Shown: positions 54,831-63,787 of the stretch, piece after piece
How the letters are laid out: each line of letters starts with the position of its first letter
Numbering within the stretch: the first letter of the stretch is position 1
Assembly: GCF_014397785.1 (NCBI RefSeq)
Contig: NZ_VZQQ01000021.1
Location: 1-64,000, forward strand
Length of the DNA stretch: 64,000 nt
From: Paraburkholderia podalyriae
Lineage (GTDB): Bacteria > Pseudomonadota > Gammaproteobacteria > Burkholderiales > Burkholderiaceae
Direction of reading: 5' to 3'
The notes under the pieces: generated by a model
The model's database searches: none
What the model was told of the DNA's origin: nothing
The model's input: the letters and a program-made list of their open reading frames with translations, nothing else
Translations under genes and position numbers: made by a program

Positions 54831-55421
54831 CTAGATCAGGAGGCACCAAAATGCAAAGAACGGTAGATCCCGCGTTCTCATCGCATGAGAGATGTTGGAC
54901 CTGTTGTATAGCCCACCGCCGATTCCAGGGTCAAACCAGTCACCGTTCTCCTGTTTGAAATCCCCCGCCGTCAGAAGAACATAGGCCTCCTCCGGGACGT
55001 GTTGATGGTCCGAGTACCGGGTGTTCGGCGCCATCAACGAAAAGCCAAGTTGAACGTCGTAACGACTTTCCATTCCGCCGGGGCCAACTATCATCCCATT
55101 CACATGGTCTTCGACATAGTTCTCGCTTCCGTTCAGTCCCGTTGTTCGGCGCTGCCATCCAATGAACGGTTCGAGTTCCTTGACGGATCGTGCTGCGCAG
55201 GCCAAGGGCGTATCACCTGCCGACACAGATGCAAGCGCGCGGTCCAGGTAGGTGCACGCAGGGTAGATTGTCAAATTTCTTTTCCCGTCATCGCTCTCAG
55301 TTGCCAAACGCCTGAACACCTTGCAGGACAGTTCCCGTGCAGCTTGCGGTAAAGCCTGGTTCTGAAAAAGAACGTGCGCAACGTTGATGAAATTCTGCAG
55401 GGTCTTCTGTCGTGCGTACAT
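54831..55421 (-). CDS. Dimethylsulfoniopropionate (DMSP)-lyase-family cupin
   Basis: A 196-residue cupin-type protein. After a helical N-terminus comes the segment GMIVGPGGMESRYDVQLGFS, then the metal site: the two His of YSDHQHVPEEAYVLLTAG (His-x-His and Glu), Tyr, and a distal His in NRSNISHAMRTRDLPFFAFW. Spacing and surrounding residues match DMSP lyases of the DddL/DddQ/DddW kind, which split DMSP to dimethyl sulfide and acrylate. Relatives outside marine bacteria may act on other betaine-like compounds. It is 11 bp downstream of an EamA transporter on the same strand. Confidence 0.8.
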   Translation of the reverse strand: MYARQKTLQNFINVAHVLFQNQALPQAARELSCKVFRRLATESDDGKRNLTIYPACTYLDRALASVSAGDTPLACAARSVKELEPFIGWQRRTTGLNGSENYVEDHVNGMIVGPGGMESRYDVQLGFSLMAPNTRYSDHQHVPEEAYVLLTAGDFKQENGDWFDPGIGGGLYNRSNISHAMRTRDLPFFAFWCLLI

Positions 55422-55432
55422 GGCTCGTCCAG

Positions 55433-56365
55433 TCAGTCAAAGCTGACGGTGGATGGCGCTATAGGCGCGGCTTCTTGCCGTGCGCCCGCCTGGCGACCGA
55501 ACTCGAGGAGCGCAACGCTTCCGAAAATCATGAATACGGCTATGAGTTCGAGTAGGCCGACGCGTTCGCCTACACTCCAGCCGATCAGCAGCGCGACGAC
55601 CGGCGTGACGTACACAGCGCTCGCGGCGGCTACTGCGCCGAGTTTCTCGAGCAGGTAGTAATAGAGCAGAAAAGAGGTGCCGGTGCCAAGCAGCCCCAGT
55701 CCAAAAGCAAGTCCCGTCGCGGCCTTCCAGTCTTGCAGAATTCGGCTCATACCGTGCAGGTCCGTCAGGCTAACGAGAATCAGCAACGCCAGTCCCATCT
55801 GCCATGTGACGATTGCCAGCGGAGGAACGCTAGTCCCAGACAGATACCGGCGCACATAAATGTAGGATAGACCGAACACAATCGATCCGGCCAACATCCA
55901 CGCTACCCCGATCGCGCTAATCGCAGCATCGGGGCCCGTGCTCGTCCATGGGCGCGAGATGAGAGCGATACCGAGGATTCCTGATAGCACGCCAGATGCC
56001 ATCATTCGGTTCATGCGTTCATTGCGCAGAAAGACGCCCGACGCAATCGACGTGAAGAGCGCTGGTGATCCGCCGAGAACGCCCGCAATGCTGGATGGCA
56101 GAAGCGCAGTGCCTTGCGCCATCGCAAAGTATGAGAACGCCGTCGCAAAAGCCGCCATGTTGGTGAAGTGATGGAGGTATCTGAGCTGGGCGAGACGGAC
56201 GACTCTTTTGCGCCAGGCAAGCACCGCGAGCGGCGCGAACCCGAAGAAGACGCGCAACAGGGAAATCTGTCCTGCGGTTACGAGTCCTGACGCCCACTTC
56301 ATGTAGATGAAGTTCGAGCCCCAAAAAACTCCGAGAAGTGCGAAGGCAGCGTAAATCCGAATCAC
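55433..56365 (-). CDS. EamA/DMT-family transporter
   Basis: A 310-residue inner-membrane protein with two repeated five-helix halves. The first includes IYAAFALLGVFWGSNFIYMK and YFAMAQGTALLPSSIAGVLG. The second includes SAIGVAWMLAGSIVFGLSYI and AAASAVYVTPVVALLIGWSV. EamA proteins export or import metabolites. The DMSP-lyase-like gene follows 11 bp later, so the pair is likely an operon. It diverges from the FGase-like gene at 56633. Confidence 0.9.
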   Translation of the reverse strand: MIRIYAAFALLGVFWGSNFIYMKWASGLVTAGQISLLRVFFGFAPLAVLAWRKRVVRLAQLRYLHHFTNMAAFATAFSYFAMAQGTALLPSSIAGVLGGSPALFTSIASGVFLRNERMNRMMASGVLSGILGIALISRPWTSTGPDAAISAIGVAWMLAGSIVFGLSYIYVRRYLSGTSVPPLAIVTWQMGLALLILVSLTDLHGMSRILQDWKAATGLAFGLGLLGTGTSFLLYYYLLEKLGAVAAASAVYVTPVVALLIGWSVGERVGLLELIAVFMIFGSVALLEFGRQAGARQEAAPIAPSTVSFD

Positions 56366-56632
56366 GGTCTCTCCCTGCTGCGGTTATGCTTCTCGGAGAG
56401 GATGTCGCGCGACGAGCGGTCGCTCGGGCTTCCCTTGGAGGCCCTGGCATCGAGCGCACGCCGCAACGAGAAGCTGTGCCGGAGTGTATTCGCGAGCCGC
56501 GATGCGCCAATCGAATTTCATGCAGTTTATAGTTAGCGCAAAGCGGGCTTGTGCAATTCCGCAGGAGAGCGGGAAATGCTAAGTTTCAGGTGCCCTGGTG
56601 TAATCGCGAGAGGGCTTTTGCGCCTATAAGCC

Positions 56633-57538
56633 ATGGAAACTGATATGCCGAACACCGGTTGCGACACGCTGCTTCGTGGCGATTCGCCTGTCCTTGTCGT
56701 GACGCCCCACACGGGTACCCTGATTCCCCAAGAGTTGTGCAAGCACGCTGGCTGGGTGCCTGTCGAGGGCCGGCTGGCCGATCCTGCCGGACTTCTGTTT
56801 CATGACGCCGCGCGCCGCTGCGGCATCACCCTGATCTCCGCCCGGTATCATCCATGCGTGATCGATTTCATGGTGTCCGCGGATGGTCCTCCGTTGTCTG
56901 TTGGAGTGGATCGTGGAGGGCTGTGTCGAACGCACACGTCACGCGGAGAGTCTCTATATGAGCCGGATATGCCGCTGACTACCGCCGAGGTGAATGAGCG
57001 CGTCGAACGACTGTGGCGACCATTTCATCTGGCCGTCGCAGAAGAACTTCGGCGCCTTCGCGCGCTGCATGACCATATTCTGTTGCTTGTGCCGCATGCG
57101 AGCTGCTGGCTTTCGCCATTTCGCGAGGAGTGCGCCGGCCGCGACTGCAACGTCGGAACCGACAACGGTAAAGCCTGCGACCGGAAACTCGTCGGCGCGC
57201 TGACGGAATCCGCCAAGGCCCAAGGACGCTCGTGGGTGGTTAACGGAAACATCGCCGAGGGCTTTACCGCGGAGCACTATGGAAACCCCGCATCCGGCGT
57301 TCATGTGTTGAACGTGGAGATTTCGGGCCAATGGAGAGTCGATTGCGCATCCGAGGCTGACCGGACGCTGGCGGGACCGGCGGATGGCGGTGCATTGCGA
57401 GCGTCGCGGGACCGAAACACGAGCCTCGTCGACACCGCCATGGCGCCGCTGCTTGAGACCTTCGAAAATGTTCTGCGAGATCTGCCCGCGGCCGTCTGGA
57501 CGGAGGCTGACCGGCATACCGGTGCGCATCAGTTGTAG
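56633..57538 (+). CDS. N-formylglutamate amidohydrolase-like protein (FGase family)
   Basis: A 301-residue member of the FGase family. It keeps the family blocks: the N-terminal VVTPHTGTLIPQELCKHAGW, central VDRGGLCRTHTSRGESLYEP, HILLLVPHASCWLS and CNVGTDNGKACDRKLVGALT, and VLNVEISGQWRVD. Compared with the HutG at 60.6 kb, the second block differs (CVIDFMVSADG instead of YVIDLNRPPSG), so the substrate may not be N-formylglutamate. The start may be 56633 or an ATG at 56645. It is followed by the LysR gene. Confidence 0.8.
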   Translation: METDMPNTGCDTLLRGDSPVLVVTPHTGTLIPQELCKHAGWVPVEGRLADPAGLLFHDAARRCGITLISARYHPCVIDFMVSADGPPLSVGVDRGGLCRTHTSRGESLYEPDMPLTTAEVNERVERLWRPFHLAVAEELRRLRALHDHILLLVPHASCWLSPFREECAGRDCNVGTDNGKACDRKLVGALTESAKAQGRSWVVNGNIAEGFTAEHYGNPASGVHVLNVEISGQWRVDCASEADRTLAGPADGGALRASRDRNTSLVDTAMAPLLETFENVLRDLPAAVWTEADRHTGAHQL

Positions 57539-57607
57539 AGTTCCCGTTGCGGGGAAATCGCCTCGCTGAACATCGTGCTACATTCAGTCACCCATGAGCC
57601 GCCGGAA

Positions 57608-58609
57608 ATGAAAGAGCGCCTTCCTGAACAGTTTCCCGACTGGGACTTGCTCGCGAGCTGGGTAGCGGTCGTGGAAGCAGGGTCGATATCCGACGCAGCA
57701 AACAGGCTCGCCATCTCGCAAGCCGGTGTGTCCCATCGCATCAAGGTGCTGGAAACGCTGCTCGATACCACCTTGCTCGACCGGGCGACCCGTCCCGCCC
57801 GCCCCACTTCGGCGGGGCAAAGGCTCTTTGAACACGCCACCGTGCTACTGCAGGGCGCGAGCCAGATGGTGGAGAGCGTGCGCAGCGTCACGCGCGCGAA
57901 GCGGGTAGTGGTAAGGCTCGGTTGCGTGGACTCTTTCGCGGCCACGATGGGCCCGATCGTCATTCGCGCGCTGGCGGGCACGTCGCATCAGATCCGTCTG
58001 TGGTCGGGCATTGGCCCGGTGCTCGAAGCGCAACTGGAAGCGCGGCAGGTCGACATCGCAGTGACCACGTCCGGCCAGACGGGGGCTCAGGGAATCATCC
58101 GGCAACGGCTTTTTTCCGAACCCTATCTGGTCGTGCTGCCGCGCAACTTCGAGATCGACCGGTACGGTACGCTGACTGATCTCTCAACGCATCTTCAGTT
58201 GATCCGCTATAGCGCGAGGTCGGTCATCGGGCAGCACGTCGATGGGTATCTGGCCGCGAACGCGGAAAGTATCGAACGCACGTACGAGCTCGATGCGACG
58301 GACCCGTTACTGAGTCTGGTCGCAGCCGGACTCGGTTTTGCGCTGACAACGCCCATGTGCCTGTGGCAGTCGCGTCAGTATCTGAACGATATCCGCGTCG
58401 TGCCGCTGACGTCGTTTTCGCGGCACGGCCGCCCCTACCAGACACTCAGCCGGTCGTTCTACCTTGCATTTCGCGAGAATGAACTGGGCCGGTTGCCCGT
58501 TGACATCTATGACATGCTGAGACTTGCGTTTGAGCGGCAAGTGGGGCGAGACATCGCGGCCGCGCTTTCGCTCGCACCCGAAGACGTCTACACGATGGAC
58601 GGCGCCTGA
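57608..58609 (+). CDS. LysR-family transcriptional regulator
   Basis: A 333-residue LysR regulator. The N-terminal winged helix is WVAVVEAGSISDAANRLAIS, then QAGVSHRIKVLETLLDTTLL. The C-terminal effector domain has VVVRLGCVDSFAATMGPIVI. The longer frame from GTG 57575 adds 11 non-conserved residues; ATG 57608 is preferred. It sits between the FGase-like gene and the dehydrogenase gene and is the probable regulator of the catabolic locus. It would need a co-inducer, which is unknown. Confidence 0.88.
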   Translation: MKERLPEQFPDWDLLASWVAVVEAGSISDAANRLAISQAGVSHRIKVLETLLDTTLLDRATRPARPTSAGQRLFEHATVLLQGASQMVESVRSVTRAKRVVVRLGCVDSFAATMGPIVIRALAGTSHQIRLWSGIGPVLEAQLEARQVDIAVTTSGQTGAQGIIRQRLFSEPYLVVLPRNFEIDRYGTLTDLSTHLQLIRYSARSVIGQHVDGYLAANAESIERTYELDATDPLLSLVAAGLGFALTTPMCLWQSRQYLNDIRVVPLTSFSRHGRPYQTLSRSFYLAFRENELGRLPVDIYDMLRLAFERQVGRDIAAALSLAPEDVYTMDGA

Positions 58610-58787
58610 TCCACGGCCCGCTGCACAAACGCCGCCGATTCTATACATAACAGACATTGGCTTAATCAACCCCTGCACAAAGACGGGCTAGTCTTGTACC
58701 TGAACCGACCGGCCTTGGCTTTTCCGCCTTCGAGACACGCTCGCGCAGGCCGGCCATACGTCCCATCGTTTTTTGAAGGAGCAGGGG

Positions 58788-60401
58788 TTGAACTCAAGTC
58801 CGAATTTCCCGTTTCCGGCCAATGAACCCGAAGTGCACTTCGGTGCCGGCTCCAAGGCCGCCGAGCAGCTTACCGAGGCATTGAGCGTACGCGACGTCGT
58901 CGAGATCCCGACCGTCATCGGTGGCAAACGTTATTTCTCCAATGACGTCGTCGAGGTCCGCGCACCGCATGACCAGTCGCGTCTGCTCGCGCGCATTCAC
59001 CGTCCGACCGAAGCGCAGATCGGCGAGGCGATCGCCAGTGCGAAGTCGGTTTCGCGCGACTGGGCGGCGCTGTCGTACGCGAGCCGCGCGACGATCCTGC
59101 ATCGCGCGGCCGACATCATTGCAACGCGCCAGCGCATGCGCATCAACGCAGCGACCGTGCTCGGGCAGAGCAAGACCATCGATCAGGCGGAGCCGGACTC
59201 GGCGTGCGAACTGATCGACTTTCTGCGCTTTAACGCATTCAACGCCCAACGCGTGTATGCCGAGCAGCCGCTGTCGGTCTCGACGGCTGTCAATCGCACG
59301 GACTGGCGCCCACTCGAAGGCTTCGTGTATGCGGTGTCGCCGTTTAACTTTACTGCGATTGGCGGCAATCTGACGACCGCGCCTGCGATCATGGGTAACA
59401 CGGTGCTGTGGAAGCCGTCCGAGAAATCCGCACTCGCCAACTGGATTTTCTACGAAGCGCTCGAAGAAGCAGGCCTGCCCGCTGGCGTCATCAACTTCGT
59501 GCCGGGCGATGCGGAACTGACCACCCGCGCCGTGCTGGATTCGCCGGATCTTGCGGGCATCCACTTCACCGGATCGTCGGCAGTATTTCAGTCGCTGTGG
59601 AAGGGTGTCGCCTCAAAGGTCGGTGCGTTCCGTACGATTCCGCGCCTCGTCGGTGAGACGGGCGGCAAGGACTTCGTACTCGCGCATCCGTCGGCGCATC
59701 CGGCCGAACTGGCGATCGCGCTAATTCGCGGCGCGTTCGAGTATCAAGGCCAGAAGTGCAGCGCCGCATCGCGCGCGTACATCCCGCAGAGCTTGTGGCC
59801 AGCCGTGCGCGAACAGCTCGTCGAACGCCTCGCGCAACTTAAGGTGGGCGACCCGGCCGATCTCGGCAAGACGTTCATGGGTGCGGTGATTTCGCAGGCG
59901 TCGCATGCGAAACTGACCGCCGTGCTGAAGGCAGCGAAGGACGACAGCCAGGTTACGGTCGTCACGGGCGGCAAGACGTGGTCGGAGCCGGGCTTCTTCG
60001 TCGCGCCGACGGTGCTCGAAGTGAGCGATCCGAGGCATGCGTTGATGACGCAGGAACTCTTCGGCCCGGTGCTGTCGGTGTTCGTCTACGCGGACCATGC
60101 GTGGTCCGACACGCTGGCGCTGATCGATGCGACAAGCCCGTACGCGCTGACCGGCTCGATCTTCTGCACCGATCGCTTCGCACTGCACGAAGCGGAGGCC
60201 GCGCTGGTGAACGCAGCCGGCAACCTGTACCTGAACGACAAGCCGACTGGCGCAATGATCGGCCAGCAGCCGTTCGGCGGTGGCCGCGCGAGCGGCACTA
60301 ACGACAAGGCCGGTTCGTACCTGAATCTGCTGCGCTGGACGTCGCCGCGCGTCGTGAAGGAAACCTATTTGCCGCCGCGCGAGTGGTCTTTCGGCAGTTA
60401 A
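58788..60401 (+). CDS. pruA: L-glutamate gamma-semialdehyde (P5C) dehydrogenase
   Basis: A 537-residue aldehyde dehydrogenase of the P5C-dehydrogenase type. The start TTG 58788 is chosen because AAGGAG lies 6 nt upstream. The catalytic Cys is in EYQGQKCSAASRAYIPQSLW and the general base Glu in RLVGETGGKDFVLAHPSAHP. The P5CDH-specific PLEGFVYAVSPFNFTAIGGN and C-terminal GQQPFGGGRASGTNDKAGSY are present. It oxidises glutamate-5-semialdehyde (in equilibrium with P5C) to glutamate with NAD+. No proline dehydrogenase domain is fused. A strong terminator follows. Confidence 0.93.
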   Translation: MNSSPNFPFPANEPEVHFGAGSKAAEQLTEALSVRDVVEIPTVIGGKRYFSNDVVEVRAPHDQSRLLARIHRPTEAQIGEAIASAKSVSRDWAALSYASRATILHRAADIIATRQRMRINAATVLGQSKTIDQAEPDSACELIDFLRFNAFNAQRVYAEQPLSVSTAVNRTDWRPLEGFVYAVSPFNFTAIGGNLTTAPAIMGNTVLWKPSEKSALANWIFYEALEEAGLPAGVINFVPGDAELTTRAVLDSPDLAGIHFTGSSAVFQSLWKGVASKVGAFRTIPRLVGETGGKDFVLAHPSAHPAELAIALIRGAFEYQGQKCSAASRAYIPQSLWPAVREQLVERLAQLKVGDPADLGKTFMGAVISQASHAKLTAVLKAAKDDSQVTVVTGGKTWSEPGFFVAPTVLEVSDPRHALMTQELFGPVLSVFVYADHAWSDTLALIDATSPYALTGSIFCTDRFALHEAEAALVNAAGNLYLNDKPTGAMIGQQPFGGGRASGTNDKAGSYLNLLRWTSPRVVKETYLPPREWSFGS

Positions 60402-60420
60402 AGCGAATCTGGCCAGCAAG

Positions 60421-60453
60421 CCGCGCGGATCGTCGATTCGCGCGGTTTTTTTT
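60421..60453 (+). terminator. Rho-independent terminator after pruA
   Basis: A 7-bp stem (CCGCGCG/CGCGCGG, loop of 11 nt) is followed by eight T residues. Confidence 0.85.
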
Positions 60454-60556
60454 AATCAGTCGCAGCAATGGTGATGGCTGGCAGGCCCCGCGCAAATCCA
60501 CTGAGCCCAGGCGGTCAGCCGCGCGACGCACCAATCCATAGTGGAGATTTGCAGAC

Positions 60557-61363
60557 ATGACCGACTCACGGGTGTTTGATGTCAAGCCGGGCACCTTGCC
60601 ATTGGTGGTTTCAATTCCGCATCTGGGCAGGATCATCCCGGGCGATCTGGTAGACCGATACACGGATGCCGCACGCACCGTTGCTGACACGGACTGGCAC
60701 CTTGATCAACTCTACGACTTTGCCGCGCAAGCCGGCGCTTCGGTCCTGAGTGCGCATGTCTCCCGATACGTGATAGATCTGAATCGTCCGCCTTCCGGCG
60801 AGAGTCTCTATCCGGGGCAGACCACCACCGGGCTGTGTCCTTCCGAAACGTTTCGTGGTGAACCGATATACGTCGATGGCAAAGAGCCGTCCTCCGAAGA
60901 GATAGCGGCACGCCGCGAGGCATTCCACGCGCCTTATCACGCGAAACTACGCGAGACGCTCAGCGCGTTGAAGGCCGAGCATGGGCAGGTTCTGCTTTGG
61001 GAAGCGCACTCGATCGCGAGCGTGCTGCCCCGTCTCTTCGATGGCAAGCTCCCCGACCTGAACCTGGGCACAAACTCCAGCAAGTCGTGCGCGCCGCAGG
61101 TTCTCGATGCGGCGACGGCGACGCTGAACCGGCAGCCATTTTCATGGGTTGCCAATGGCCGATTCAAAGGCGGCTATATCACGCGCGAATACGGGCGGCC
61201 GGAAGAGGGAATTCACGCTATCCAGCTCGAGATGTGTCAGTCGACCTACATGAACGAGGACGCCCCATTCGACTATCGTTCAGATCTCGCCGCAAGGGTG
61301 AAGCCAGTCGTGGAGCGGATGATGTGGGCGGCGCTGGAAGCCACGCGACGTCTGTCCCGATAG
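60557..61363 (+). CDS. hutG: N-formylglutamate deformylase HutG
   Basis: A 268-residue HutG. The family blocks are TLPLVVSIPHLGRIIPGDLV, HLDQLYDFAAQAGASVLSAH, SRYVIDLNRPPSGESLYPGQ, GLCPSETFRGEPIYVDGKEP, LLWEAHSIASVLPRLFDGKL and LNLGTNSSKSCAPQVLDAAT. It hydrolyses N-formylglutamate to glutamate and formate, the last step of one histidine-degradation branch. It is the last plus-strand gene of the catabolic locus, with a shared terminator after it. Other hut enzymes (HutH, HutU, HutI) are not in the window. Confidence 0.92.
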   Translation: MTDSRVFDVKPGTLPLVVSIPHLGRIIPGDLVDRYTDAARTVADTDWHLDQLYDFAAQAGASVLSAHVSRYVIDLNRPPSGESLYPGQTTTGLCPSETFRGEPIYVDGKEPSSEEIAARREAFHAPYHAKLRETLSALKAEHGQVLLWEAHSIASVLPRLFDGKLPDLNLGTNSSKSCAPQVLDAATATLNRQPFSWVANGRFKGGYITREYGRPEEGIHAIQLEMCQSTYMNEDAPFDYRSDLAARVKPVVERMMWAALEATRRLSR

Positions 61364-61380
61364 ACAGAAGATGCAAGAAA

Positions 61381-61406
61381 ACCGTCACCGCGGATTAGCG
61401 GTGACG
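61381..61406. terminator. Bidirectional terminator between convergent hutG and etfA
   Basis: A perfect 10-bp stem with a 6-nt loop (61381-61390/61397-61406) lies between the two convergent genes. The A-run on its left (AAGAAAA) gives a T-run for the minus-strand transcript, so it probably ends the etf operon. Confidence 0.75.
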
Positions 61407-61445
61407 GCAGCAATGTCATGCCGTCTAACTAGACCCTTGGGTCAA

Positions 61446-62375
61446 TCAGAGTGATTGCGTGAGCTGCGGCACCGCTTCGAACAGGTCGGCAACCAGACCG
61501 AAATCCGCGACGCTGAAAATCGGCGCTTCAGCGTCCTTGTTCACCGCCACGATGACCTTCGAATCCTTCATGCCGGCGAGGTGCTGAATCGCGCCGGAAA
61601 TCCCGACGGCGACGTAAAGCTGCGGCGCGACAATCTTGCCGGTCTGCCCGACCTGCCAGTCGTTCGGAGCGAACCCCGAATCGACCGCGGCACGCGACGC
61701 ACCCACGGCCGCGCCCAGCTTCTGCGCGAGCGGATCGAGCAGCGCGAAGTTTTCCGCGCTCCCCATGCCGCGTCCGCCCGAAACGACGATTCGGGCGGAC
61801 GTCAGCTCCGGCCGTTCACTGGGCGACACTTCTCTGCGGACGAACCGCACACGGGCCGTGGTCGCAACCGCCTCCCTCTGTTCGACAGACGCCGTGCCGC
61901 CTGTGGCTAGCGCGGCCTCGAACGCGGTCGTGCGAATCGTCGCGACCTTGACTGCGTCGTCGCACTGCACAGTGGCAATTGCATTGCCGGCGTAGAACGG
62001 CCGGTCGAATGTATCCGCCGAGTGGATTGCGATCACATCGGAAATCTGCGATGCATCGAGCCTCGCCGCGACGCGCGGCGCCACGTTCTTGCCCGCCGCA
62101 GTCGCGGGAAAAAGGATGTGAGAGTAAGAAGACGCGAGCGCGAGAACCTGCGCCGCGATATTCTCGGCGAGACCGTCAGCCAGCTCGGGTGCGTCGATCA
62201 GGAACACCTTGTCCACGCCTGCGATCTGACTCGCGGCATGGGCCGCCGCCTCGGCGCTGTGACCGGCAACGAGTACGTGGATGCCGTTGTTCAATTGGCG
62301 CGCTGCTGCGACGGCGTGCAAGGTCGAAGCCTTAATCTGCGCGTTGTCGTGTTCTGCGATGACGAGAGTGGTCAT
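61446..62375 (-). CDS. etfA: Electron transfer flavoprotein alpha subunit
   Basis: A 309-residue EtfA. The N-terminal domain begins MTTLVIAEHDNAQIKASTLH. The FAD-binding C-terminal domain contains ARIVVSGGRGMGSAENFALL and the family signature PQLYVAVGISGAIQHLAGMK, then DSKVIVAVNKDAEAPIF. With EtfB it accepts electrons from flavin dehydrogenases and passes them to the respiratory chain. Its ATG follows directly on the etfB stop. The last gene of the operon, it ends before a strong hairpin. Confidence 0.95.
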   Translation of the reverse strand: MTTLVIAEHDNAQIKASTLHAVAAARQLNNGIHVLVAGHSAEAAAHAASQIAGVDKVFLIDAPELADGLAENIAAQVLALASSYSHILFPATAAGKNVAPRVAARLDASQISDVIAIHSADTFDRPFYAGNAIATVQCDDAVKVATIRTTAFEAALATGGTASVEQREAVATTARVRFVRREVSPSERPELTSARIVVSGGRGMGSAENFALLDPLAQKLGAAVGASRAAVDSGFAPNDWQVGQTGKIVAPQLYVAVGISGAIQHLAGMKDSKVIVAVNKDAEAPIFSVADFGLVADLFEAVPQLTQSL

Positions 62376-63125
62376 TTAGATTACCTTCGCTTCGTTTTTC
62401 AGTTTGTCGATGAGCGCAGCCACATCGGCGACGCGCACGCCGGCCTGGCGGACGGCTGGCTCCACCACCTTTAACGTCTTGAGGCGGGGAGCCGGATCGA
62501 CGCCGAGCTCGGCAGGGCTGACCGTGTCGATCGGCTTCTTCTTCGCCTTCATGATGTTGGGAAGCGTCACGTAGCGAGGTTCGTTCAACCGCAGATCGGT
62601 CGTGACGATGGCGGGCAGCTGCAATTCGATGATTTCCAGTCCGCCATCTACTTCGCGCGTCACGGTCGCTGTTTCGGCGCCGATCTCGATATGACTCGCG
62701 AATGTTGCCTGCGGCCAGTCCAGAAGCGCGGCGAGCAACTGGCCGGTCTGGCCGGCGTCATCGTCGATGGCCTGCTTGCCGAGAATCACGAGTTGCGGCT
62801 GCTCGCTTTCGACCGCCGCTTTCAGCAGTTTGGCCACGGCAAGCGGCTGCAACTCCACGTCGGTCTGGATGTGCAAGCCACGATCCGCGCCAATTGCGAG
62901 CGCGGTACGCAGCGTTTCGGCACTCTGCGCCGGGCCACAGGTGAGCGCGACGACCTCGCTCGCCTTGCCTGCTTCCTTGAGGCGTGTTGCCGCTTCCACG
63001 GCAATCTCGTCGAACGGATTCATTGACATCTTCACGTTGCCTATGTCAACGCCCGTTTGGTCCGCTTTCACGCGGACCTTCACGTTGTAGTCGACAACGC
63101 GTTTAACTGCAGCAAAGACCTTCAT
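62376..63125 (-). CDS. etfB: Electron transfer flavoprotein beta subunit
   Basis: A 249-residue EtfB beginning MKVFAAVKRVVDYNVKVRVK. Other landmarks are NPFDEIAVEAATRLKEAGKA, DRGLHIQTDVELQPLAVAKL and LPAIVTTDLRLNEPRYVTLP, the family's conserved 'TCDLRLNEPRYxxLPNIMKA' signature in slightly changed form. AMP binds between the subunits. The start overlaps the hutD stop by 4 nt (ATGA) and the stop abuts the etfA ATG, so the four genes are translated from one mRNA. Confidence 0.95.
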   Translation of the reverse strand: MKVFAAVKRVVDYNVKVRVKADQTGVDIGNVKMSMNPFDEIAVEAATRLKEAGKASEVVALTCGPAQSAETLRTALAIGADRGLHIQTDVELQPLAVAKLLKAAVESEQPQLVILGKQAIDDDAGQTGQLLAALLDWPQATFASHIEIGAETATVTREVDGGLEIIELQLPAIVTTDLRLNEPRYVTLPNIMKAKKKPIDTVSPAELGVDPAPRLKTLKVVEPAVRQAGVRVADVAALIDKLKNEAKVI

Positions 63126-63787
63126 GTGACGTTTCCTTCATTGCGAAGTTTTAATTGACCCACTGACTCGATCAGGACCAGCGCAACTGCGGCCCCCGAA
63201 GCTGACGGAAACAACGGCGTTGGTACGGCATCCGCCAGCGGCGTGACCAGCAGGTCCGGTCCGTCGATGTGCCGCGTGATCACGGAGTCTGACGCTAGCG
63301 CCGGCGCCCTGGTCCGGTCTTCCGTTCGCCAGGCGCAGGTTCCGCTCAACGGCAACACGAGCGCGAAACTGCCGGTCGGTACGAGGGTGGTTTCATGCAA
63401 CGGGACAACGCGCGAGCGAAAGCGCCCGCGCGCCGCCATCGTGTTGAGCGCGATGACCGGACCGCCTCGCAGCGTTGCCTGCCAATCGATTGCGCCGTCA
63501 TATTCAACAGCACGACCCGGCTCCAGCATGACGTGGTTTCCGGCGTGTCGCAGATCGACCCCCGCGCCCTGGACCACGAGCGACAGCCGGTCCATATCAG
63601 GAAAACGTGAGTACGGACCATCGCGCTCCACTTCAGCGAGGCTGATGCGCCAGGCACCGTCGGCGCCTTCGGCGAGAGGGCGAGTTCGACCGCCGCCGTT
63701 ACGCCACGGCTGCAACGCGTACGATGCAAGCGGCCGGATCGTGAGACCGGCCGGCACGCGCGCTTCAGGAGACGGCGCCAAGACCAT
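63122..63787 (-). CDS. hutD: HutD family protein
   Basis: A 221-residue HutD-like protein. The double-barrelled cupin-type fold begins GLTIRPLASYALQPWRNGGG with the family-typical WRNGGGxTRPL, and continues with AWRISLAEVERDGPYSRFPD and MDRLSLVVQGAGVDLRH. HutD proteins are found in histidine-degradation operons and are thought to set an upper limit on urocanate-derived signals. The start at 63787 overlaps the preceding gene's end by 23 nt. Its presence in an ETF operon is unusual. Confidence 0.88.
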   Translation of the reverse strand: MVLAPSPEARVPAGLTIRPLASYALQPWRNGGGRTRPLAEGADGAWRISLAEVERDGPYSRFPDMDRLSLVVQGAGVDLRHAGNHVMLEPGRAVEYDGAIDWQATLRGGPVIALNTMAARGRFRSRVVPLHETTLVPTGSFALVLPLSGTCAWRTEDRTRAPALASDSVITRHIDGPDLLVTPLADAVPTPLFPSASGAAVALVLIESVGQLKLRNEGNVT

